44,244 nt of DNA from DAOTXK01 sp034435395. Its GTDB lineage: Bacteria > Chloroflexota > Anaerolineae > Aggregatilineales > Ch27. The position numbers and the translations under genes are program-made. The notes under the pieces are model-generated. The model did no database searches. It was not told where the DNA came from and was given only the letters and a program-made list of their open reading frames with translations. Each line of letters starts with the position of its first letter. Within the stretch, counting starts at the first letter, position 1. Shown here piece after piece: positions 31,832 to 39,552 of this stretch. The stretch lies in contig DAOTXK010000225.1 in the NCBI GenBank assembly GCA_034435395.1, positions 1-44,244 of the forward strand, read 5' to 3'.

Positions 31832-34207
31832 ATGAGCAGCATAACCGAAGGTGAGGCCAGGCAGGACAAGGCAATCGCAGCCGAGGTAACGGCGCTGGGC
31901 GAGGCGTCCCCGACGGCCGATGATGCCCGTGAACCTCCGGCGGCGGCCCCCGACGCTGAACCACCCGCCAGCCAGGAAGGGGTATGGCCGCACCTCTCGG
32001 AGGCCGCGCTGGATCGCGGCTGGCAGCAGGCCGTCAACGACGGGCCCCGCATGATGGGGCGTCAGGTGGCTTTTGCCCTGGCCGCCAGCCTGAGGCACCA
32101 ACCGGATTCGTCCCTGTCCGCGCCGCTCCCGCCGCCAGCCGCCACCGCCACCCCCGCCGAAGCGGGATTGCTGGCCCTGGCCGCGCTGGCCGAGCATCTG
32201 ACCATCCAGCGGCGGATCGAACTGCTTGGCGAGGCCCAGGACCTGGACGACCCGGCGCTCCGGGCGCGCATCCTGCTGCTGCTGGCCCCCTCGCTGTCCG
32301 GAGAAAAGCGCCGCAGCACCATCCGTGAAGCCTATCAGGCCGCCAGGTCAGTGGCCCATCCGGGGGAGCGGGTGCATCTCCTGACTGCCATGCTGCCGCA
32401 ATTGCAGACGTCCACCGACGGCGAACTGCCCAGCGGCCTCGTGGCCGAGACGCTGGACCTGGCCAGCGTCATCGGGAACACCGAGGCCCGTCTCCGCGGC
32501 CTGACGGCGCTCGCCCCCTACCTGCCTCCCACGGCGCAGGCGGCCCTGTTGCTGGCGGTGCTGGATACCATCGCCACCATGCCAGGATCAGACAACCAGG
32601 CCAGCGCGCTGGTGGCCCTGGCTCCTCACCTGCTGGGCGAGGTCCATCACCGCACGCTGACCGTGGCCGCGCACATCAAGGACCCGGCCCCCCGCGCCCG
32701 CGCGCTCACCACGCTGGCCCAGTACCTCCCCTCGCGCCTGCAACCGCGCCTGCGGGCAGCGGCGCTGGAAGCCATCGCCACCATCCCCGGCGAGGACGAG
32801 CGAGCCCAGGCGCTGGCCGCGTTTGCCCCGCACCTGGAAGCCGTCAGCGAAGGCGAGGAGACTTTCCCTGTCCTGTTGGAGCGCGCGCTGGCCCTGGCCG
32901 TCAACATGCACCGCCGCGACGCCCGCGCCAAGGCGCTGGTCGGCCTGCAGGCCCGCCTGCCTCATCATCTGAAGGGGGAGGCCCTGGCGGCGGTGAACGC
33001 CATCCCCGACGAGCACGCCCGCGCCCAGATGTTGGCCGATCTGACCCCCTCCCTGCCGCAAGACCTGGCCGTGGCGGCGCTGGCCATCGCCCATGACATC
33101 CGGCAGCGGGATGCCCGCTTCCTGGCGCTGAAGTCGCTGGGCGCGCGCATGGAGGGCAAAGCGGCCGAGCGCACCTGGCTGGACGCCCTGGCCGTCGCCG
33201 TGGCCCTGCCGCGCCAGCTGGAACGGGTGATGGCCCTCAGCGAAGTGGCCCCCAGGCTGCCCACCGAGGAACTGCGCTACCGCACGCTGGTCAACGCCCT
33301 GACGACGGCCCGTTCCATCCCTAAAGAGCGGGCGCGGGTGCGGGCGCTGTCCACGCTGGCCCCGCTGCTGGCCGATCACGCGCAACTGCTGGCCGATGCC
33401 CTGGCCGACGCCTACACGATCACCAACCCGGTGGAAAAGATCAGCGCCCTGATCGCCCTGATCCCCTATCTCCCCCAGGAGCCGCGCGACAGGACGATCG
33501 AGGTGGCGCTGGATGGCATGCCGGAGATCACGGTGGAGTACCGGCGGTCCCGCGCCCTGGTGAGCCTGGTGCCGGCGCTCGCCGGGGAGCAACTCCAGCG
33601 GGCCGTGGCCATCGCCCTGGCCATCGCCGACCCCTATGACCGCTCCACCACCCTGCTCGCCCTGCTGCCCCGCCTGCCGGCGGATGAACAACCGCAGGTC
33701 TTGAGCCACACCTGGGAAGCCGCCCGCGAGATCATCGACCCCTATGACCGGGCCACCGCCCTGGCGGCCCTGTGGCCCCATGCCCCGCCCGATTTTCAGG
33801 CGGAGATCGTGCGGGCCGTGCTGGACGCGGTGCAGGAGATCGAAGACGACTACGACCGCGCCAGCGGCATTTCCCTGTTCGCCCCGCTCCTGGCGGCGGA
33901 GAACATGCCCGCGGCGCTGCCGCCCGCCTCCCAGGTTCTGCGGGAAGCGCTGCTGGCCGCCTGCGAGCTGGAGGACAGCACGGCACGGGCTGACGCCTTC
34001 CATCACCTGTCCACCTACTGGATCGGCGTGCATCCCTCTCCCGTGGCCTACGCGCTGTGGTGCGAGGTGCTGCCCGCGCTGAGCCGCCGCCCGGTCCCCC
34101 AACTGCTCAGCGACATCGCCGCCCTGACACCCCTCCTGCGCGAGATCGGGGGCAAGACGGCCGCGCTGGAAGCCTCGCAGGCCGTGGCTGTGGCGCGCCA
34201 GTGGTGA
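31832..34207 (+). CDS. Alpha-helical repeat protein (about 17 repeats, HEAT-like)
   Basis: The 791-residue protein is built almost wholly from tandem repeats of about 35-45 residues of the form '(D/E)xxxRAxALxxLAPxLP' followed by 'ALxxAxxI'. I count about 17 copies, for example DERAQALAAFAPHL, DPYDRSTTLLALLPRLP and DPYDRATALAALWPHAP. This predicts an elongated alpha-solenoid. Such repeats occur in Chloroflexota and cyanobacteria, often joined to NACHT, CHAT or caspase-like domains; here no enzymatic domain is attached. It lacks a signal peptide, so it is probably a cytoplasmic scaffold, partner unknown. ATG 31832 is preferred over GTG 31820. Acidic, Ala/Pro-rich first 60 residues precede the repeats. 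Confidence 0.82.
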   Translation: MSSITEGEARQDKAIAAEVTALGEASPTADDAREPPAAAPDAEPPASQEGVWPHLSEAALDRGWQQAVNDGPRMMGRQVAFALAASLRHQPDSSLSAPLPPPAATATPAEAGLLALAALAEHLTIQRRIELLGEAQDLDDPALRARILLLLAPSLSGEKRRSTIREAYQAARSVAHPGERVHLLTAMLPQLQTSTDGELPSGLVAETLDLASVIGNTEARLRGLTALAPYLPPTAQAALLLAVLDTIATMPGSDNQASALVALAPHLLGEVHHRTLTVAAHIKDPAPRARALTTLAQYLPSRLQPRLRAAALEAIATIPGEDERAQALAAFAPHLEAVSEGEETFPVLLERALALAVNMHRRDARAKALVGLQARLPHHLKGEALAAVNAIPDEHARAQMLADLTPSLPQDLAVAALAIAHDIRQRDARFLALKSLGARMEGKAAERTWLDALAVAVALPRQLERVMALSEVAPRLPTEELRYRTLVNALTTARSIPKERARVRALSTLAPLLADHAQLLADALADAYTITNPVEKISALIALIPYLPQEPRDRTIEVALDGMPEITVEYRRSRALVSLVPALAGEQLQRAVAIALAIADPYDRSTTLLALLPRLPADEQPQVLSHTWEAAREIIDPYDRATALAALWPHAPPDFQAEIVRAVLDAVQEIEDDYDRASGISLFAPLLAAENMPAALPPASQVLREALLAACELEDSTARADAFHHLSTYWIGVHPSPVAYALWCEVLPALSRRPVPQLLSDIAALTPLLREIGGKTAALEASQAVAVARQW

Positions 34208-34380
34208 TCAGCCCCCCCACCGGTCCCTGATGCGCCATTCGAGAAACCACCGCTCTGGCTCCTGAATGCCCAGCTTGCGCGCCAGGCAAATCTATACTTT
34301 AATCCACCTTGCCTGCATTCAATTCGGCCCCAGACAACATCAATTTCACTGGCTATAAGATAAGCCGCGCCGATAATCTT

Positions 34381-34414
34381 CAATGTAGATCGATAGTCGC
34401 CAAGGGCTACATTG
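34381..34414. repeat. Inverted repeat before the second MCP gene
   Basis: CAATGTAG (34381-34388) and CTACATTG (34407-34414) are perfect inverted copies 18 bp apart. They end at the GGAAGGA ribosome-binding sequence of the MCP gene, so the RNA could form a stem beside it, or a protein could bind the DNA. Confidence 0.45.
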
Positions 34415-34432
34415 GAAGGAGCATTTATAATC

Positions 34433-36091
34433 ATGTTGTCACATGCGCCGGCAATCACACGGCTTCGCGGGTTACAGTCCTGGTTGGTTGAACCCGCAGA
34501 GGCTATCAAAGGGCACGAAGCCCGACGTCGGGCACGTCTTCTGTCGTCGCTGTTGCTGGCGGTATGCGTGCTGGCCATCCTGGTGATTATCGTATTTCTG
34601 GCTACAGGCCGAGGCCTCGCCGAAACATTTTCCTTGCTGGCGATCCCTATCATCACGCTGGCATTCGCCTACGGGCTGAGCCGCACTCGTTTCTACCTGC
34701 CAGCGGCGATGATCTTCGTCGCGGCTTTCTTTCTCATTGCCTTCAGCTCGTTAAAAGGAGAGACTGGCGAGATTAACACCAATGCCCTTGTCTTTCTGAG
34801 CGTGAGCGTGCTACTGGGCAGCCTGCTGTTCTCCGCCCAGTGGACGCTGGCTATAGCCATCTTCGGCGTCTTGGGGCTCGTAGTGCTCCCGATCCTCATG
34901 CCCGAACTGCCATTTTCCGACCTTGTCCTGCCGCTCACCATGACTCTCCTGATTTCTGCTTTGGCCCTGATCTCTGCTGCCATCCGCCGCCAGGACCAGG
35001 CGCGGATCGAGCAGCAAGTAGTGGAGCTCACCAGGGCGGAAGCCACCCAGCAAATGGCCGAAAAGGAGCGCCTGGCTCGCGAGCACCTGGAGTCTATTGT
35101 GGCCGAGTACCGGGCGTTCGTCAGCAGCGTGGCCCAGGGCGACCTCACCCAGCGCCTGCGGCTGGACGACGACGCCGATCGGGCGCAGGGTGAGGTGCTC
35201 CTGGCCCTGGGCGAGAATCTTAACGCCATGGTCAACAACCTGACCGAGATGGCCCTTCAGATCAAGGTGGTGGGCGAGCAGATCAGCAGCACTTCCGCCG
35301 AAATCCTGGCGGCCACCATTCAGCAGTTGAGCAGCGCCGCCGAGCAGGAAACCGCCGTCACTCAGACTCTGGCCACCGTCACCGAAATTCAGTCCACGGT
35401 GGCCGAAACCGCCGAACGGGCCGAGAACACAGCCGCTACGGCCCAACACTCGGTGCAGGTGAGTCACCAGGGTCTGGAAGCCGTGGCCAGCAGCATCGCT
35501 GGCATGGACCTGATCCGGGAACGGGTGACGAGCATTGCCGAGAACATCCTGGCCCTCTCCGAGCGTATGCAGCAGATCGGGGACATCATCACCACCGTCA
35601 ACGAGATCGCCGAGCAGTCGAAGTTGCTGGCGCTCAATGCCTCCATCGAAGCCGCGCGCGCCGGCGAGGAGGGCCAGGGCTTCTCGGTGGTGGCCATGGA
35701 AGTGCGCAACCTGGCGGAGCAGTCGCGCCGGGCCACCGAGGAGGTCAGCCGAATCCTGCTGGAGATTCAACAGGCAACCAATATGGCGGTGATGACCACC
35801 GAAGAAGGCATCAAAGGCGTGGACGCCGGGCGGGCGTTGATCGACCAGGCGGGGCAGACGATCACGGCACTGGCCCGCGTGATCGACGAAGCGGCTCACT
35901 CCTCCGGGCAGATCGCCGCCGGTACCCGCCAGCAGGCAACAGGCATGGAGCAATTGGTGGCAGCCATGACCACCATCCGCCAGGCCGCGTCCCAAACACA
36001 GGCCAGCATCCAACAGGCAGAAAACGCCGCCCAAGCTCTGAACGATACCGCCCAGCAGATGCAGGAGGCCATCGCCCGCTATCGTCTGTAG
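34433..36091 (+). CDS. Methyl-accepting chemotaxis protein with six-helix membrane sensor
   Basis: This 552-residue chemoreceptor begins with six predicted transmembrane helices (about 34-190) linked by short loops, so it has no large external ligand domain and probably senses within the membrane. A helical linker and a HAMP-like segment (about 225-285, with AQGDLTQRL) precede the cytoplasmic signalling hairpin. Its tip contains EQSKLLALNASIEAARAGEE, the conserved CheA/CheW contact region, and methylation helices flank it. The chain ends in ARYRL, as does the MCP at 41966-43276. The ATG at 34433 follows GGAAGGA by 12 bases; a TTG at 34412 is less likely. It is convergent with the chemosensory operon. 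Confidence 0.93.
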   Translation: MLSHAPAITRLRGLQSWLVEPAEAIKGHEARRRARLLSSLLLAVCVLAILVIIVFLATGRGLAETFSLLAIPIITLAFAYGLSRTRFYLPAAMIFVAAFFLIAFSSLKGETGEINTNALVFLSVSVLLGSLLFSAQWTLAIAIFGVLGLVVLPILMPELPFSDLVLPLTMTLLISALALISAAIRRQDQARIEQQVVELTRAEATQQMAEKERLAREHLESIVAEYRAFVSSVAQGDLTQRLRLDDDADRAQGEVLLALGENLNAMVNNLTEMALQIKVVGEQISSTSAEILAATIQQLSSAAEQETAVTQTLATVTEIQSTVAETAERAENTAATAQHSVQVSHQGLEAVASSIAGMDLIRERVTSIAENILALSERMQQIGDIITTVNEIAEQSKLLALNASIEAARAGEEGQGFSVVAMEVRNLAEQSRRATEEVSRILLEIQQATNMAVMTTEEGIKGVDAGRALIDQAGQTITALARVIDEAAHSSGQIAAGTRQQATGMEQLVAAMTTIRQAASQTQASIQQAENAAQALNDTAQQMQEAIARYRL

Positions 36092-36121
36092 CGCCGGGGC
36101 CGCCGGAGCAGGAAGTCGCCT

Positions 36122-37048
36122 TTACTCGCTTTCGGGGGCGCTTGGAATCAGGTGGGGCGAGACGCGCGGAATCTGCACCGTTTGCAGGATTTCGTCGATC
36201 ACCGCTGCCGTCCGCTTGCTATAGAGCCACACCATGCCCGGCTTAACATCCACCGGGCAGATCACGGCCAGCGACACCAGATAAGGCCGCCCAAACTCGA
36301 TGATGTAGACGCCGCTCTGTTCGCCCTCGAAGTACGTCGAGTGGAAGCGGCTTTCGTCCAGGATGGTCGCCAGCGACTTGGTGGCCTCGTGGTCGATGGC
36401 CAGGGCCTTGGTGAGGAGCATCAGGTCATAATCTTCCAGCGTGCCCGCAGCGCCGACCATGTTGCCGTCAGAGTCCACCAGCCCGACGAAGTTGGCCCGG
36501 ACGTGCGCCCTCAGCCGGTTGAGCTCCATGGTGATGTGTTTGAACTGGGTGCGCCCCAGCACCAGAGCAGCGGCGCGGGTGCCGGGGTTCAGGCGGCGCT
36601 CGCGGTCGCGGGGGGTCTGGCGCTTGGGCGGCTCCGGCGGCGGTGGGGCGGCCCTGGCGCGCTTGGCTTCCATCTCCCGCTCGATCTGCATCAGAATGAA
36701 TTCCAGGTTCACCGGCTTATAGAGATAATCGACCGCGCCCAGCCGGAAGGCGGCGACCGCCGACTTGGCGGACAGGTCATCGTCGATCATCATCACCGAG
36801 ACGCCGGGCCGCAGGCCGCCCACCACGGCCAGCAAGTCCATCCCGCTCAGGTCGGGCAGCTCCGTTTCGGTGATGATCAGCCCAAAGTCGCTGAGCAGAA
36901 TCTCGCTGAGCGCTTCCTCAAAACTGGCGGCCTGGCTGGTCAGGTAATTGCCCGCATTTTCCAGCGTATCCACCAGGGATTCCCGGAGTTCACCATCTTT
37001 GGCCACCACCAGGATGCGGTCCCGCCGTTTCAGATCTCGGTCAGTCAT
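36122..37048 (-). CDS. Pseudo-receiver plus Roadblock/LC7 protein
   Basis: The 308-residue protein has an N-terminal receiver fold (about 10-125) with degenerate active site. The phospho-acceptor Asp is Glu61 (LIITETELPDLSG), the acidic pair is replaced by Ala16-Lys17 (ILVVAKDG), and the Thr/Ser is replaced around Asp89, while Lys111 (YLYKP) is kept. A basic Pro-rich linker (about 126-165) leads to a Roadblock/LC7-like domain (about 170-285) with NFVGLVDSDGNMVGAAG. Such domains (as in MglB) dimerise and regulate Ras-like GTPases. So the protein probably acts without phosphorylation. Its start overlaps the cheW stop as ATGA (37045-37048). It is the last gene of the chemosensory operon. Confidence 0.82.
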   Translation of the reverse strand: MTDRDLKRRDRILVVAKDGELRESLVDTLENAGNYLTSQAASFEEALSEILLSDFGLIITETELPDLSGMDLLAVVGGLRPGVSVMMIDDDLSAKSAVAAFRLGAVDYLYKPVNLEFILMQIEREMEAKRARAAPPPPEPPKRQTPRDRERRLNPGTRAAALVLGRTQFKHITMELNRLRAHVRANFVGLVDSDGNMVGAAGTLEDYDLMLLTKALAIDHEATKSLATILDESRFHSTYFEGEQSGVYIIEFGRPYLVSLAVICPVDVKPGMVWLYSKRTAAVIDEILQTVQIPRVSPHLIPSAPESE

Positions 37049-37500
37049 GATCCTCTCTCAACGGCTAGGTCGGATGGGGCAAAGCGCCGGAGCAACGCCG
37101 CTACATTCAACACCAGCAGGGGCGTCTGCTGGATGGCGGCCATCCCCTGGACGTAGGGGCCACTCCTGGCCGGCAGGGTGAGGGCCTCCGCCGGGATGGC
37201 GACCACCGTCTGCACATCATCCACAATCAAACCGGCGGTGTAACCGGCGCCCTGCACCACCACAAACAGAGTCGACAGATCAAGCGGTGGGGCTTGTTCA
37301 TGCCCCAGGCACAGGCGTAAATCCAGGAGTGGGATCAGCTCCCCGTGTCGGTTGACCACCCCCAACACTTCAGGGGGCGCGTCCGGCAGGGGAATGACCT
37401 GGACGAGGGCCGCCACCTCCAGAATATCAGAGACCGGAATCGCGTAGTGCTGCCCGCCCACCACACAAGTGACCACCGAAACCGGTTCAGCGCGTTTCAT
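37045..37500 (-). CDS. cheW: CheW-like coupling protein (second copy)
   Basis: The 151-residue protein is a single CheW domain: YAIPVSDILEV, the LGVVNRHGELIPLLDLR segment at the centre, and a C-terminal strand pair with QQTPLLVLNVAALL. It would couple receptors to CheA or serve as an alternative adaptor. It overlaps the RsbT-like gene by 14 bp and the pseudo-receiver gene by 4 bp, placing it in the same translational unit. It is shorter than the other CheW (43288-43878), which has an added N-terminal extension, so they may serve different receptors. Confidence 0.92.
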   Translation of the reverse strand: MKRAEPVSVVTCVVGGQHYAIPVSDILEVAALVQVIPLPDAPPEVLGVVNRHGELIPLLDLRLCLGHEQAPPLDLSTLFVVVQGAGYTAGLIVDDVQTVVAIPAEALTLPARSGPYVQGMAAIQQTPLLVLNVAALLRRFAPSDLAVERGS

Positions 37501-37942
37501 AGTTCTCTGCGGAGTCCGGCTCCGTCGCGTCGAAGGACTGAACCTTACGGGGAGAGGAGAGCCACATGATCATGGCGATCACCGGCGGGTTGGTTCCCTT
37601 CAGGACGATCTCGTCCACCAGGTCGCCCATTTTCGCCCGCAGGGCCATCTCCACATTGCTGGCCGAGACATCCGCCAGCCAGGGAGCCGCGCAGGACACC
37701 TGGATGCCGACGCGCCCCCCATCCTGCACGCCGTTGTAGTTGAGTTCGTGCGGGGTCCCGGTTTTCAGCACCAGTTCGGCCAACGCGCCCGCCGCCCCGG
37801 CCAGTTGAGCGCGGAAAGCCGGGGCAAAACCCAACAGGGAAGCCGCGCGCCGGGCGGTATCGCGGGCGATCATGATGTCCATGCTGTCCTCAACGGCCAC
37901 CGTCAGCACGGGGGGGATGACCACGTAATTATCGTGAGCCAT
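37487..37942 (-). CDS. Degenerate RsbT-like ATPase-fold protein
   Basis: The 151-residue protein resembles the anti-sigma regulatory (HATPase_c, RsbT/RsbW) fold. It opens with VLTVAVEDSMDIMIARDTARRAASLLGF, which parallels the RsbT N-terminus (strand then a helix 'di..ar..ar.la...Gf'). The N box reads AAGALAELVLKTG, lacking the conserved Asn, and no DxGxG motif is found downstream. ATP binding is therefore doubtful, and it may be a binding module only. The assignment is by pattern and is moderate. It starts 20 bp after cheY and overlaps cheW by 14 bp, so it is co-translated with the chemosensory genes. Confidence 0.6.
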   Translation of the reverse strand: MAHDNYVVIPPVLTVAVEDSMDIMIARDTARRAASLLGFAPAFRAQLAGAAGALAELVLKTGTPHELNYNGVQDGGRVGIQVSCAAPWLADVSASNVEMALRAKMGDLVDEIVLKGTNPPVIAMIMWLSSPRKVQSFDATEPDSAENYETR

Positions 37943-37962
37943 GCCTCTATTCCTAAACGGGG

Positions 37963-38337
37963 CTACTCCAAGACCCCTAACTCGTGCAGGGTGTTGATCA
38001 GGTGTTCCGAAGCGAAGATATCCTTCGGAATGTAGTCATCAGCTCCCGCATGCAATCCGGACATGGTGGATTTGGCGCTGGCCTTCTCCGTCAGCATGAT
38101 GACGGGGATGTCCTGGGTGGCCGGATTACGCTTGAGCCGGCGGCAGACCTGGAAACCGTCCATGCTGGGCAGTTTTACGTCCAGCACCACCAGCGCGGGC
38201 GGGTTTTCCAGGGCTTCGCGCAGGCCTTCCGGCCCATCATAGGCCACGCGCACCTTTAACCCCACGCTCTCCAGGGTTTCCTTGATCTGGGCAGCCTGGG
38301 TGCGGCTGTCCTCTACCAATAATACTTCAAGCGCCAT
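37963..38337 (-). CDS. cheY: CheY-like response regulator
   Basis: The 124-residue protein is a single receiver domain with all active residues: Glu9-Asp10 as the acidic pair, phospho-acceptor Asp53 (VVLDVKLPSMDG), the Thr at about 83 (MLTEKA) and Lys105 (YIPKD). It lacks an output domain, so it should carry CheA's signal to a downstream target by diffusion. Tyr102 lies near the switch position. CAAGGAGTG precedes the ATG at 38337. A gap of about 130 bp separates it from cheB, which may hold an internal promoter. Confidence 0.93.
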   Translation of the reverse strand: MALEVLLVEDSRTQAAQIKETLESVGLKVRVAYDGPEGLREALENPPALVVLDVKLPSMDGFQVCRRLKRNPATQDIPVIMLTEKASAKSTMSGLHAGADDYIPKDIFASEHLINTLHELGVLE

Positions 38338-38466
38338 GTTTGCACTCCTTGCCCCGGTCGATTTATGGTTAGAGAGTGGTTCGAAAGTCTCAACCGCACG
38401 GTGGCTGCCTGCCTCTCATACCAGCGGACCTTTCTTAAATTCTAACCCGATTTCCGGAAAATGTCC

Positions 38467-39549
38467 TTAACCGTTTGAGGCGATCTTGGACATATCCAGA
38501 ATCGTGGCCGCAATCTGCTCCAACGGGACCACCTGCTCCGCCGCGCCCAGGCTGACCGCCGCGCCGGGCATGCCATAGACCAGACATGACCGCTGGTCCT
38601 GGACGATGGTCCGCGCTCCCAACTCCCGCATCGCCAGCAGGCCCTGCGCGCCATCGGCCCCCATCCCGGTGAGCAGGACGCCCATGGCCTGCGCCCCAAA
38701 ATTCTCCGCCACTGACGCAAACAGCACATCCACCGACGGCAGGTAGGGATTATCCCCCCGATCAGCCGTCAGGGCCACCCGGACTTCATTCCCCACGCGC
38801 CGCAAGGTGAGATGGGCCCCGCTCCCGGCCACCACGACCTGACCGCCCCGGACGATCTGGCCGTGCTGGGCCTGGGTCACGTGCAGGGGGGTGCCGCCGT
38901 TCAGCCAGCGCACCATGCCTTCCACGAATCCTTCCGCCATGTGCTGCACCACGGCGATCGGCACCGAAAAATCGGCGGGCAGCGCGCCCAGAATCTTATA
39001 AAGAGCGACCGGCCCGCCCGCGCTGGCCCCGATGGCGATGACCTGCGGCGGCTCCTCCAGCGCCAGAGCGGACGGCGGCGTGACCAGACGGGTGGGCAGC
39101 GGCCCGGTCTTCCCCCACCGACGGACCACGCTCACCCCGGCCATCGCCCGCAGGGTGCTCAGGAAATGATCGCGCTGGGCCGGGAAATCGGCGTGACGGT
39201 GGTTGGGCGGCGTTTCCAACACAGCCAAGGCCCCCGCCTGCAACGCCAGGAAGGCCAGATCGACCTCCTCGTCATGTCGCCGGGTCAGGCGGCTGCTGAC
39301 GATCACGATGGGCACCGGGTTCTCCTGCATCAGGCGCTGCGTGGCCGCCAGCCCATCCAGGCGGGGCATCTGGATATCCATGCTGATGATATCCGGTCGC
39401 AGGCGCGCGGCCAGCCGGATGGCCTCCTCGCCATCGCGGGCCTCGCCCACCACGGTCATATCCGGCGCTTCGGCGATCAGGCTGGCCAGGAAGCGACGCA
39501 CAGTCAGGCTATCGTCAACGATCAGCACGCGCAGCGATGATTGGGTCAT
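38467..39549 (-). CDS. cheB: CheB methylesterase
   Basis: The 360-residue protein is a receiver-methylesterase fusion. The receiver has Asp12-Asp13 (VDDS) and phospho-acceptor Asp58 (ISMDIQMP). The CheB catalytic domain (about 167-355) has the triad Ser176 (GASAGG), His203 (VVQHM) and Asp299 (GMGADG). It would remove methyl groups from MCP glutamates when phosphorylated by CheA. The partner methyltransferase CheR is not in the window. The gene starts 3 bp after the cheA stop codon. The linker between the two domains (about 125-165) is longer than average. Confidence 0.95.
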   Translation of the reverse strand: MTQSSLRVLIVDDSLTVRRFLASLIAEAPDMTVVGEARDGEEAIRLAARLRPDIISMDIQMPRLDGLAATQRLMQENPVPIVIVSSRLTRRHDEEVDLAFLALQAGALAVLETPPNHRHADFPAQRDHFLSTLRAMAGVSVVRRWGKTGPLPTRLVTPPSALALEEPPQVIAIGASAGGPVALYKILGALPADFSVPIAVVQHMAEGFVEGMVRWLNGGTPLHVTQAQHGQIVRGGQVVVAGSGAHLTLRRVGNEVRVALTADRGDNPYLPSVDVLFASVAENFGAQAMGVLLTGMGADGAQGLLAMRELGARTIVQDQRSCLVYGMPGAAVSLGAAEQVVPLEQIAATILDMSKIASNG

Positions 39550-39552
39550 AGC

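Noticed and set aside
32588..34102. 504-codon minus-strand frame opposite the helical-repeat gene
   Set aside because: Gln/Gly/Arg-rich shadow of the Ala/Leu repeats; no family features.
38445..38465. Palindrome TTTCCGGAAA (38451-38460) after cheB
   Set aside because: A 10-bp palindrome just past a stop codon is not enough to claim an operator or terminator; no T run follows.
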